Origin: CG2-30-36-16 sp964372115
GTDB taxonomy: Bacteria; Bacteroidota; Ignavibacteria; Ignavibacteriales; Ignavibacteriaceae
NCBI GenBank assembly: GCA_964372115.1
Contig: CAYJPN010000044.1
Coordinates: 1 to 38,818, forward strand
Length of the DNA: 38,818 nucleotides
Direction: 5' to 3'
Shown here: positions 1-6,449 of the stretch, piece by piece
Layout of the letters: each line of letters opens with the position of its first letter
How positions within the stretch are numbered: position 1 is the stretch's first letter
Position numbers and translations under genes: made by a program
The notes under the pieces: generated by a model
Database searches by the model: none
What the model saw: the letters and a program-made list of their open reading frames with translations, nothing else
Told to the model about the DNA's origin: nothing

Positions 1-351
1 AATCAGTTTTTTTACTCTCAAAAAGAAATTTGGGTTTTTAAGGGTTGACTAAATAGAATTTCTGATTTCGAATCAAACTTAGTCCAAGAACCATTTTCTG
101 GCTTATTAAAACCAAACCAAGTTGAGAATTTTGATTATGAGAATAAATTACTTGCAACTTCAAACAATATCTATCAGCATCAAGATTTATTACCAAAATA
201 TGACTATATGCAAGCTAACTGTAATGGCTTTGCCAACGCTTTAATTCAAAGTGCTGGAGGCAAAGTTGACTTTTCTCGTGGCTCATATTTTTATAATAAT
301 ATAACACCTTTTATTAGGAGTTTTAATGATATTCAAAGAATTATAAAATGA
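1..351 (+). pseudogene. 3' end of a toxin-like or secreted gene, interrupted by a stop
   Basis: The frame is open from base 1 but has an in-frame TGA at 46-48. It then reads as convincing protein to the TGA at 349-351. Codons on both sides of the stop look like one protein, so a nonsense mutation is possible, but the gene begins outside the window. The only in-frame ATG is at 208, too late to be a natural start. The visible part contains NCNGFANALIQSAGG followed by aromatic-rich residues. I do not recognise the family. A short C-terminal domain with a Cys/Asn motif, followed by a small overlapping membrane protein, would suit the toxin end of a polymorphic toxin, but that is inference. Confidence 0.45.
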
Positions 352-680
352 AGGTGCAATTGATGAAAATTTTTCAAACTTTTACAAAACATCCAGTGTT
401 GTATGCTTTCTTAATTACATTATTCTTTGGATTACTAAATTTATTTACTCATTATCTATTTCTTTCTAATCATTTAGTAAGCCTTAATTATGTTGTTTCA
501 GCTGGCTTTTATGGCTCTCTATTATTCCCCCTTTATTATGTATTGACATTTATTTTTTTCTTATTAGCGCTAAGGTTTATAAATTCGAGAATAAAATTTA
601 TTGTTATTACTTTATTAATAATTTATTTACTCTTTTCGTTACCTTTAATTAATATGGATTCATTTAGATTTGCATATTAA
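348..680 (+). CDS. Small three-helix membrane protein, possible immunity protein
   Basis: A 110-residue protein whose ATG overlaps the preceding stop codon (ATGA), so translation is probably coupled. Hydrophobic segments lie at about residues 17-38, 48-76 and 82-100, with basic residues between the second and third (NSRIK). There is no signal peptide, catalytic motif or cysteine pair. Small multi-pass proteins coded directly after a toxin-like C-terminus are often immunity proteins, so that role is suggested by position only. The composition is very AT-rich. The family is not recognised. Confidence 0.55.
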   Translation: MKVQLMKIFQTFTKHPVLYAFLITLFFGLLNLFTHYLFLSNHLVSLNYVVSAGFYGSLLFPLYYVLTFIFFLLALRFINSRIKFIVITLLIIYLLFSLPLINMDSFRFAY

Positions 681-699
681 TAATAGGAAGTGAGGAAAT

Positions 700-930
700 A
701 TTAAAGAAACCGCATAACGTTACAAGGATTGATACCAAGCGTAACCGAGGCATGGTATAGCTATCACTGTGATAATCTGGTATTTACCATAGGGTGCTCT
801 CCGGGAAGACTAAACCCCGCCAAAAAAGACGGCGGACAAGCTGCAAGCGACATTACCAGGATGCCTGAATTTTCAATAGGATGTTTTGTATACGGCTTAA
901 CTCTTGCGGGGGTGAGAACATGGAGATAAA
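700..930 (+). other. G+C-richer segment with clustered hairpins, no convincing gene
   Basis: Base composition is visibly higher in G+C than on either side. Four short inverted repeats crowd into about 105 bases: ATACCA/TGGTAT (732-758), TATCAC-T-GTGATA (762-774), TGGTA-TT-TACCA (778-789) and CCGCC/GGCGG (817-835). A 66-codon frame runs through at 729-929, but it has no ribosome binding site and no recognisable protein. It may be a structured RNA, a recombination-type site or the remnant of a transferred cassette. The sequence alone does not decide. Confidence 0.3.
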
Positions 931-964
931 TTTTCTATGCTAAGGTTTTTTCAAATAACTACTT

Positions 965-1237
965 TCAAAATTTAACATCCTTAACTTTTCCATATTCTTC
1001 AAATGATACCTTTACCTTAGATATTTCTAATATTCTTATGCTTTTATAGATATCTCCCGTTTGTAAGGTAACTAATTCATTATTGGTTAAATTAGTCAGC
1101 ATAACCTTAAACCCGACAGCCGAATAAAAAATTCCTTTAATCTTAAAATTGAGAGGGGGAGAGATAGTTTCTTTTTGTGGGCGGGGCGGCTTTGCGGGAG
1201 AGTAGTTTCTCGCAGAGAAACTGCAGATATCATTATT
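965..1237 (-). pseudogene. Fragment resembling the C-terminus of a GspC/PilP-type secretion or pilus protein
   Basis: On the minus strand a frame is open from 1237 down to the TGA at 965-967, about 90 codons, with no usable start codon before an internal ATG. It reads as a proline-rich linker (SPAKPPRPQKE) followed by a compact beta-rich domain with KGIFYS, a T-x-G-D turn and a final VSFEEYGKVKDVKF. That layout resembles the HR/PilP-like domain ending type II secretion C and type IV pilus P proteins, where a small domain after a Pro-rich linker has a KGI...GD...E..GK pattern. The upstream portion is missing and the 5' part overlaps a dispersed palindromic repeat, so this is probably a remnant. 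Family assignment is tentative. Confidence 0.4.
1186..1222. repeat. Dispersed palindromic repeat, copy A
   Basis: Reads GCGGCTTTGCG then TTTCTCGCAGAGA, matching copies at 1941-1984 and, inverted, at 3511-3556. It contains the perfect inverted pair AGTTTCTC-GCA-GAGAAACT. It sits in the 5' part of the minus-strand gene fragment and may have arrived by insertion. Confidence 0.6.
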
Positions 1238-1263
1238 TTATCCGAATATTTACGATAAAATAA
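1233..1263. promoter_or_regulatory. Perfect 10-bp inverted repeat upstream of the DJ-1/PfpI gene
   Basis: TTATTTTATC at 1233-1242 and its exact reverse complement GATAAAATAA at 1254-1263, separated by 11 bases. It ends about 70 bases before the start codon of the next gene. Size and spacing suit an operator for a dimeric regulator; an AT-rich chance match is possible. Confidence 0.35.
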
Positions 1264-1334
1264 CCGTATATATTCTATAAAAAAATAGTGTTATATTTTA
1301 TTGAAAAAAGTTTAAATCATTTATCGGAGGTCTT

Positions 1335-1922
1335 ATGGCTAAGAAAAAAATATTAATGTTTGTCGGCGATTTTGTGGAAGATTACGAAGTGATGGTTCCT
1401 TTCCAGATGTTGACGATGGTTGGGCATACTGTGCATGCTGTTTGCCCGGATAAAAAACCGGGTGATACTGTAAAAACAGCTATACACGATTTTGAGGGGG
1501 ATCAAACATATTCGGAAAAACCGGGACATAACTTTCACATAAATTTTAACTTCGATGAAGTAAACCCGGCGGATTACGACGCGCTTGTAATTCCGGGCGG
1601 AAGAGCGCCGGAATATTTGAGGTTAAACAAAAAGATAATCGAATTTACACAGCACTTTGCAAAAGAAAATAAGCCTATCGCGGCTATTTGTCATGGACCG
1701 CAGATATTAGCCGCGGCAGGTGTTGTTGAAGGAAAAACCTGTTCGGCGTATCCGGCTGTCGGGCCCGATGTTGAAACAGCGGGTGGTAAATGGTTTGTAA
1801 ACAACGATACCGCATCGGATGCATGTGTTGACGGCAATCTTGTTTCGGCTCCTGCTTGGCCGGCACACCCCGAATGGATGAGAAAATTTCTTGAAGTGCT
1901 TGGCTCAAAAATAGAACCGTAA
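1335..1922 (+). CDS. DJ-1/PfpI family protein (class I glutamine amidotransferase-like fold)
   Basis: A 195-residue protein of normal family length. The nucleophile elbow AICHGP places the reactive Cys at residue 119 with His120 beside it. The conserved acidic residues near the N-terminus (EDYE, 15-18) and the strand ALVIPGGRAPE before the elbow are present. Known members are cysteine proteases/deglycases, glyoxalases or stress chaperones, and the sequence does not separate these. It is cytoplasmic, with no signal peptide. The start is supported by TCGGAGG about 6 bases upstream of the ATG. It stands alone, with a palindromic repeat downstream. Confidence 0.9.
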   Translation: MAKKKILMFVGDFVEDYEVMVPFQMLTMVGHTVHAVCPDKKPGDTVKTAIHDFEGDQTYSEKPGHNFHINFNFDEVNPADYDALVIPGGRAPEYLRLNKKIIEFTQHFAKENKPIAAICHGPQILAAAGVVEGKTCSAYPAVGPDVETAGGKWFVNNDTASDACVDGNLVSAPAWPAHPEWMRKFLEVLGSKIEP

Positions 1923-1940
1923 TAAAGTTGTACGCATTTG

Positions 1941-1984
1941 TGTCTTTGCGGGAAAGCAATTTCTCGCAGAGACGCGGTGAAGTA
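1941..1984. repeat. Dispersed palindromic repeat, copy B
   Basis: Contains TCTTTGCG and CGCAGAGA as near-complementary arms (one mismatch) around GGAAAGCAATTTCT, and shares CTTTGCGGGA and TTTCTCGCAGAGA with copy A. It begins 18 bases after the DJ-1/PfpI stop codon, so it could help end that transcript. Confidence 0.6.
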
Positions 1985-2001
1985 AAAAAGTCAATTGCGG
2001 T

Positions 2002-2124
2002 TTAGATCAACAGAGTTACCGATAAAAATACTATTGAAATAAAAATATCCTCATAGGCATCGCCTTCCGATTCAGCAGCTTGATAACCAAGACAAAAACC
2101 GGACATCCCAAAGAAAAACAGCAT
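2002..2124 (-). CDS. Possible 40-residue membrane peptide or gene remnant
   Basis: Minus-strand ATG at 2124 to TAA at 2002. It reads MLFFFGMSGFCLGYQAAESE and, after a short acidic stretch, a second hydrophobic segment ending VFLSVTLLI. The two hydrophobic segments and coherent composition look protein-like, and GGTGG lies just before the ATG. The frame is closed a few codons upstream. It could be a real small protein or the end of a decayed gene. It lies in the 361-base gap between the DJ-1/PfpI gene and the flagellin, which otherwise holds repeat copy B and a promoter candidate. Confidence 0.25.
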   Translation of the reverse strand: MLFFFGMSGFCLGYQAAESEGDAYEDIFISIVFLSVTLLI

Positions 2125-2174
2125 CCACCAAAATTCCCCAAATTAGAATGAAATATTTATTTAAACTCTAATCC

Positions 2175-2201
2175 TAAACTCTTTTAGTGGAATTGCGATT
2201 A
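2175..2201 (+). promoter_or_regulatory. Candidate sigma-28 (flagellar) promoter for the flagellin
   Basis: TAAA at 2175-2178, a 15-base spacer, then TGCGATTA at 2194-2201. The known sigma-28 pattern is TAAA-N15-GCCGATAA. The -35 element and spacing match, and the -10 keeps CGAT and the final A. Transcription would begin about 75 bases before the flagellin start. Flagellin genes are classic sigma-28 targets. Confidence 0.45.
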
Positions 2202-2283
2202 TATAATTGTAATAAATACTATTTCGCTGAATCTTCAGGCAAGGAAGCTTGAATTAACCAATACAGAATACACGGAGGTGTTC

Positions 2284-3477
2284 ATGGCATTTTCAGTTAA
2301 CACAAACCTGGGCGCTCTTCAATCTTACAACGCTTTGGCAAAAATAAATGCTCAAGCAGAAAAAGCACAGCTTCGACTAGCAACAACAAAAAGAATAAAC
2401 AATGTTGCCGATGATACATCGGGCTACAGGGTGGGCAAAGAGCTTGAAGCAAAAACAATTGTGCAAAAATCGCAACTAAACAATGCTTCTGCGGCAAAGG
2501 ATTATTTAGCCACCGCCGAAACAGCATTACTACAGGTAAATGACTTACTAATCCAAATTTCTGCAAAATACGCCGATGCTCAAGATCCATCAAAAAGCAA
2601 AGATGCAATTGCCGATGATATTAGGTCAATAGCTTCAGAAATTGATTCCATTCTTAAAACTACAAAATTTAACGACACTAATTTATTAGCTCAAGCAGAT
2701 GGAAGTGCTTTGGCAAGTAGCGGTGTATTTGATGTAGGAAGCGACTTTTCAACTGATTTTGCAAGTGACGACTATCTTAAAGCCGATGTTTTGAAAACGG
2801 CTTTGCATGGTGTTGAAGCCGTGGGTGTTGATTCTTTTACAGGTGAAGTTTGGGATGTTGATACTCTATATTCAACCACCGCTCAAGATGTAGAAATAAA
2901 AGTAACATATGATGATGATAGTTTTGAAACCTTTCAATTTTCAACGTTTGCAGGTGCAACGCTAAACTCAGCATATTCTGCGCTTCATTGGAAGGTTGTG
3001 GAACCTAATGTTAATTTAGAGCTTTCAGAAACCATAATTGATCCTATGGAGGGTACTCTTTATTCCACATTAACAACTAAAGATGACAGAAAAATTGTAT
3101 CTTTTGAACAGACTTCAGGAGCTGATCTTTTAACTCTAGTACATCTAAATATTGCAAGTACTGGTTCTTCAGGTGGTTTAATGGATGCAGGCACAGATAC
3201 AGTAATAGATGCAGCGAGTGATGTTACAGCTATAACAGATAATGTAAAAAATTCACTTGGTAGAATAGGAAACTTAACACAATCATTAGATTATAAAAGT
3301 GATTTTTTAACGTCATCAATAACAAATAATCAATCATCCATTTCAAGATTATTTGATACAGATATGGCACAAGAACAGTTAAATGCAACAAAAGGCAGCA
3401 TTGGAAGCCAGGTAGGTGTTTCAATGTTGTCTCAGTTAAATTCGGCCCCGCAAGGGTTGCTTTCTCTTTTCCGATGA
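2284..3477 (+). CDS. fliC: Flagellin
   Basis: The main protein of the flagellar filament, exported through the flagellar type III apparatus. From the ATG at 2284 it has 397 residues. The frame also allows a GTG two codons earlier, but GGAGG at 2274-2278 sits 5 bases before the ATG and the family begins M-A-F-S-V-N-T-N. The N-terminal D0/D1 helix shows NTNLGALQSYNALAKIN and RINNVADDTSGYRVG. The C-terminal helix shows DTDMAQEQLNATKGSIGSQ and SQLNSAPQGLLSLF. The middle (about 140-310) is a variable outer domain. No other flagellar gene is nearby, so it is a stand-alone filament gene. A sigma-28-like promoter lies upstream. Confidence 0.93.
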   Translation: MAFSVNTNLGALQSYNALAKINAQAEKAQLRLATTKRINNVADDTSGYRVGKELEAKTIVQKSQLNNASAAKDYLATAETALLQVNDLLIQISAKYADAQDPSKSKDAIADDIRSIASEIDSILKTTKFNDTNLLAQADGSALASSGVFDVGSDFSTDFASDDYLKADVLKTALHGVEAVGVDSFTGEVWDVDTLYSTTAQDVEIKVTYDDDSFETFQFSTFAGATLNSAYSALHWKVVEPNVNLELSETIIDPMEGTLYSTLTTKDDRKIVSFEQTSGADLLTLVHLNIASTGSSGGLMDAGTDTVIDAASDVTAITDNVKNSLGRIGNLTQSLDYKSDFLTSSITNNQSSISRLFDTDMAQEQLNATKGSIGSQVGVSMLSQLNSAPQGLLSLFR

Positions 3478-3510
3478 TGTTATGAAAAACTGGTTTCCGG
3501 TTTAGCGACA

Positions 3511-3556
3511 TAGCGTCTCTGCGAGCTAATTGTTAACCGCAGAGACGCAAAGCCGC
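3511..3556. repeat. Dispersed palindromic repeat, copy C, between convergent genes
   Basis: Perfect 11-bp inverted repeat, GCGTCTCTGCG (3513-3523) and CGCAGAGACGC (3538-3548), with a 14-base loop, followed by AAAGCCGCAAG. In reverse orientation it matches copies A and B (CTTTGCG, CTCGCAGAGAC). It lies between the convergent flagellin and ArsC-like genes and could act as a bidirectional terminator, though neither side has a clear U-tract. Confidence 0.65.
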
Positions 3557-3563
3557 AAGAAAA

Positions 3564-3914
3564 TCAGAACAGTTCTTTCGCTTTTTCAACCGGACGCGCG
3601 AGCACTGCTTTGTTTCCTTTTTCTACAATCGGGCGCTGAACAAGGTTGGGGTCTTTTATAATCAAATCCAAAATTTCATCTTCGTTATAATTTCTATTTT
3701 TTATATCAAGTTTTTTATAAGCAGCCTCGTTTTTCCGCAGTAGTTCGCTTGGTTTCATCCCCATCTTTTTTAACAATGTTTTTAATTTGTTTTTTGTAAA
3801 CGGTTTTATGTAATAGTTTACTTTTTCAAACTCAACACCTTTTTCTATTAATAGTTTTGAGAGATTGCGGCACGTTGTGCATGTTGGTTTTTCATAAACT
3901 GTTAATTTTTCCAT
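3564..3914 (-). CDS. ArsC/Spx family thioredoxin-fold protein
   Basis: A 116-residue protein of the arsenate reductase/Spx family. It begins with a beta strand and the motif KPTCTTCRN, a CxxC with Cys12 and Cys15, then the family's helix-rich middle (MGMKPSELLRKNEAAYK) and the typical LVQRPIVEKGNKAVLARP near the C-terminus. Classical glutaredoxin-linked ArsC has a single Cys at this site. The CxxC is more like Spx or the uncharacterised YffB-like branch, so arsenate reduction is possible but not shown. There are no arsenic resistance genes around it. It is cytoplasmic and divergent from tex. Confidence 0.8.
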   Translation of the reverse strand: MEKLTVYEKPTCTTCRNLSKLLIEKGVEFEKVNYYIKPFTKNKLKTLLKKMGMKPSELLRKNEAAYKKLDIKNRNYNEDEILDLIIKDPNLVQRPIVEKGNKAVLARPVEKAKELF

Positions 3915-4038
3915 TGTAAGTGCTCCTATGCAAAGTTAATATGTATACGTAAAAATCTTTTTATTAATCAAGTTGTATAATAAAAATATTTAAGTTTAGT
4001 TTGCACTCCATTTTTTTTTTGATCTGAAAGGTAGTTTG

Positions 4039-6228
4039 ATGAACATTCCTGCAGTAATAGCAAAGGAACTTAATGTACAGGTTAAACAGGTTGACGCGGT
4101 TATAAACTTGTTAAGTGAAGACGCAACAATCCCGTTTATTGCGCGTTACCGTAAAGAGCAAACCGGCGGTCTTGATGAAGAAGTATTAAGAGAAGTTGAA
4201 GACAGACTTAATTACTTAAAGCTGTTTGTTGACAGAAGAGATACAATTCTTAAAAGCATTGAAGAGCAGGGCAAACTGACGGATGAGTTAAAAAATAAAA
4301 TAATGGTTTGCGAAAAACTGCAAGAGCTTGAGGATCTTTATCTTCCCTACAAACCAAAACGCAAAACAAGAGGGACAATTGCAAAGGCAAAGGGACTTGA
4401 ACCACTCGCGCTGTTTATGCTCGACACACCCGGGTACGAAGGTAATTTTGATGAAAAACTCGCCGAGTTTATAAATGAAGAACTTGGTGTGGCATCCATT
4501 GAGGAAGCATTAGCGGGAGCAAAAGATATTATTGCCGAGATGATAAGCGAGGACGCCGAAGTAAGAAAAACGGTTAGAGAATTTATGCAGACTTCATCGG
4601 TTGTTAAATCTGAAAAAGTAAAAGAAAAAGCATCGGACGAAAAGATAAGCGAAAAACAAAAAGAAAAAGAGAAAAAAGAAATTTACCAGATTTATTACGA
4701 CTTCCAGATAGATATTGCAAAAATAAAATCTTACCAGTTGCTGGCGCTAAACCGGGGTGAAAAAGAAAAGGCGTTAAAAATCTCGTTTGTATTCGATACC
4801 CCTGATGTGCTTTCGAAAATAAAGTCAACTTATTTCAAATACCAAAAATCAAAGTTTATGGAAATATTTGAAACGGTTGTGGATGATTCATTCAGCCGGC
4901 TCATATTCCCTTCCATAGATAGAGAAATAAGATCGATATTAACCGAAACATCGGATTTGCACGCGGTAGAAATATTCGCCTCGAATCTTCGTTCATTATT
5001 ACTACAGCCGCCGCTCGCAAATAAAATTATTATGGGTATCGACCCGGGATTCTATTCCGGCTCCAAAGTTGCGGTTATTGATGAAACAGGAAAATATCTT
5101 GACGGCTCTACAATTTACCCGCATCCGCCCCAAAATAAAACCGCCGAAGCGGCAAAAATAGTGGCGGCATTCATCAAAAAATATAAAGTAGAAATTATAG
5201 CGATTGGCAACGGTACGGCGAGCCGTGAGACAGAACAGTTTGTTGCTGAGTTAATAAAACAAAATAATCTTGAATGCCATTATACAATTGTTAACGAAGC
5301 CGGCGCCTCTGTATATTCGGCATCCACTGTTGCCAAAAAAGAATTCCCGGAACTTGAAGCCTCGCAGCGCGGTAATATTTCAATTGCGCGCCGCCTTCTC
5401 GACCCGCTTGCCGAACTTGTGAAAATTGATCCGAAATCAATCGGCGTCGGTTTGTACCAGCACGATGTCGATCAAAAACTTCTCGCATCCAAACTTGATA
5501 ACGTTGTAGAAAGCTGCGTAAACTATGTTGGCGTCGACCTAAATACCGCATCGGCTTCCCTGCTTACATATGTTTCGGGTTTAAATAAACGGATAGCAGA
5601 AAATATCGTAAAATACAGGGAACAGTACGGCAGATTCAATAAACGAAAAGAGCTTATGGAAGTAACCGGATTAGGCGCAAAAGCGTTTGAACAGTCAGCA
5701 GGATTTTTAAAAATAACCGATGGCGAAAATCCGCTCGACAATACATTCATCCACCCCGAATCTTATAATGCGACCGAAAAGTTGTTGGACATATTTAACA
5801 TGCCGCTTGCAAAAGTTAAGGATTCGGGAGCGGTGCTTTCTCTAATAGTCAACCAAAAAGGAACAAAACGCCTTGCAGATGAAATTGGTATTGGCGAACC
5901 AACGTTAATGGATATTTTGGAAAATCTAAAAAAACCGGGACGTGACCCCCGTGAAGAAATGCCGAAACCTATTTTGCGAAGCGATGTTTTAAAGATGGAA
6001 GACTTGCAGGAAGGAATGAAATTAAAAGGCACTGTTCGTAATGTTGTTGACTTCGGAGCGTTTGTAGATATTGGTGTAAAACAGGATGGGTTGCTGCACG
6101 TATCTCAAATGGCAAACCGGTTTATAAAAAATCCTCTTGATTTAATAGGCGTTGGGGATGTAATTGATGTAACGATTACCGGAATTGATATTCAAAGAGG
6201 ACGAATTTCGTTAAGTATGAAAGAATAA
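4039..6228 (+). CDS. tex: Tex, S1-domain RNA-binding transcription accessory protein
   Basis: A 729-residue homologue of Tex, a nucleic-acid-binding factor tied to transcription and stress tolerance. In order: the helical N-terminal region with the family signature IPFIARYRKEQTGGLDEEVL, a YqgF/RNase H-like domain beginning IIMGIDPGFYSGSKVAVID at about residue 333, helix-hairpin-helix motifs (NTASASLLTYVSGL and FNKRKELMEVTGLGAKAFEQ), and a C-terminal S1 domain from about 656 (VDFGAFVDIGVKQDGLLHVS). The middle has a lysine/glutamate-rich insert near 190-225. The ATG at 4039 is preferred over the adjacent TTG because GAAAGG lies at the right distance. It ends in a strong terminator, so it is probably monocistronic. 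Confidence 0.95.
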   Translation: MNIPAVIAKELNVQVKQVDAVINLLSEDATIPFIARYRKEQTGGLDEEVLREVEDRLNYLKLFVDRRDTILKSIEEQGKLTDELKNKIMVCEKLQELEDLYLPYKPKRKTRGTIAKAKGLEPLALFMLDTPGYEGNFDEKLAEFINEELGVASIEEALAGAKDIIAEMISEDAEVRKTVREFMQTSSVVKSEKVKEKASDEKISEKQKEKEKKEIYQIYYDFQIDIAKIKSYQLLALNRGEKEKALKISFVFDTPDVLSKIKSTYFKYQKSKFMEIFETVVDDSFSRLIFPSIDREIRSILTETSDLHAVEIFASNLRSLLLQPPLANKIIMGIDPGFYSGSKVAVIDETGKYLDGSTIYPHPPQNKTAEAAKIVAAFIKKYKVEIIAIGNGTASRETEQFVAELIKQNNLECHYTIVNEAGASVYSASTVAKKEFPELEASQRGNISIARRLLDPLAELVKIDPKSIGVGLYQHDVDQKLLASKLDNVVESCVNYVGVDLNTASASLLTYVSGLNKRIAENIVKYREQYGRFNKRKELMEVTGLGAKAFEQSAGFLKITDGENPLDNTFIHPESYNATEKLLDIFNMPLAKVKDSGAVLSLIVNQKGTKRLADEIGIGEPTLMDILENLKKPGRDPREEMPKPILRSDVLKMEDLQEGMKLKGTVRNVVDFGAFVDIGVKQDGLLHVSQMANRFIKNPLDLIGVGDVIDVTITGIDIQRGRISLSMKE

Positions 6229-6254
6229 CCGGTCTATTATGTTATTAATAAAGT

Positions 6255-6282
6255 ATGCCCGTATTTACCGGGCATGTTTTTT
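6255..6282 (+). terminator. Intrinsic terminator after tex
   Basis: Perfect 7-bp stem ATGCCCG/CGGGCAT with a 7-base loop, followed by GTTTTTTATTT. It begins 27 bases after the tex stop codon. Confidence 0.85.
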
Positions 6283-6332
6283 ATTTGCAGAGAGGGGAGA
6301 TGATTAATTATGGTTAATAATGTTTCTGCGTT

Positions 6333-6359
6333 TAAAGTATCGGCAAAAATTTACGATAA
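6333..6359 (+). promoter_or_regulatory. Candidate sigma-28 promoter for the TPR sensor kinase
   Basis: TAAAGT at 6333-6338 and CGATAA at 6354-6359. The spacer between TAAA and the 8-base -10 element (TACGATAA, 6352-6359) is exactly 15 bases. The known consensus is TAAAGTTT-N11-GCCGATAA, so 12 of 16 specified positions agree. It lies about 90 bases before the kinase start codon. This is a closer match than the one before the flagellin. Confidence 0.5.
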
Positions 6360-6449
6360 TTAAACAATCGGGAATGTTTATTCCACTTTTTGTATTTTGC
6401 GCTGAAATATAATGATGATTTTACAATTATAAAGAACTGAAATATATTT

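Noticed and set aside
729..929. 66-codon plus-strand ORF
   Set aside because: No ribosome binding site, no recognisable protein character, and the underlying DNA is full of short inverted repeats; treated as a structured segment.
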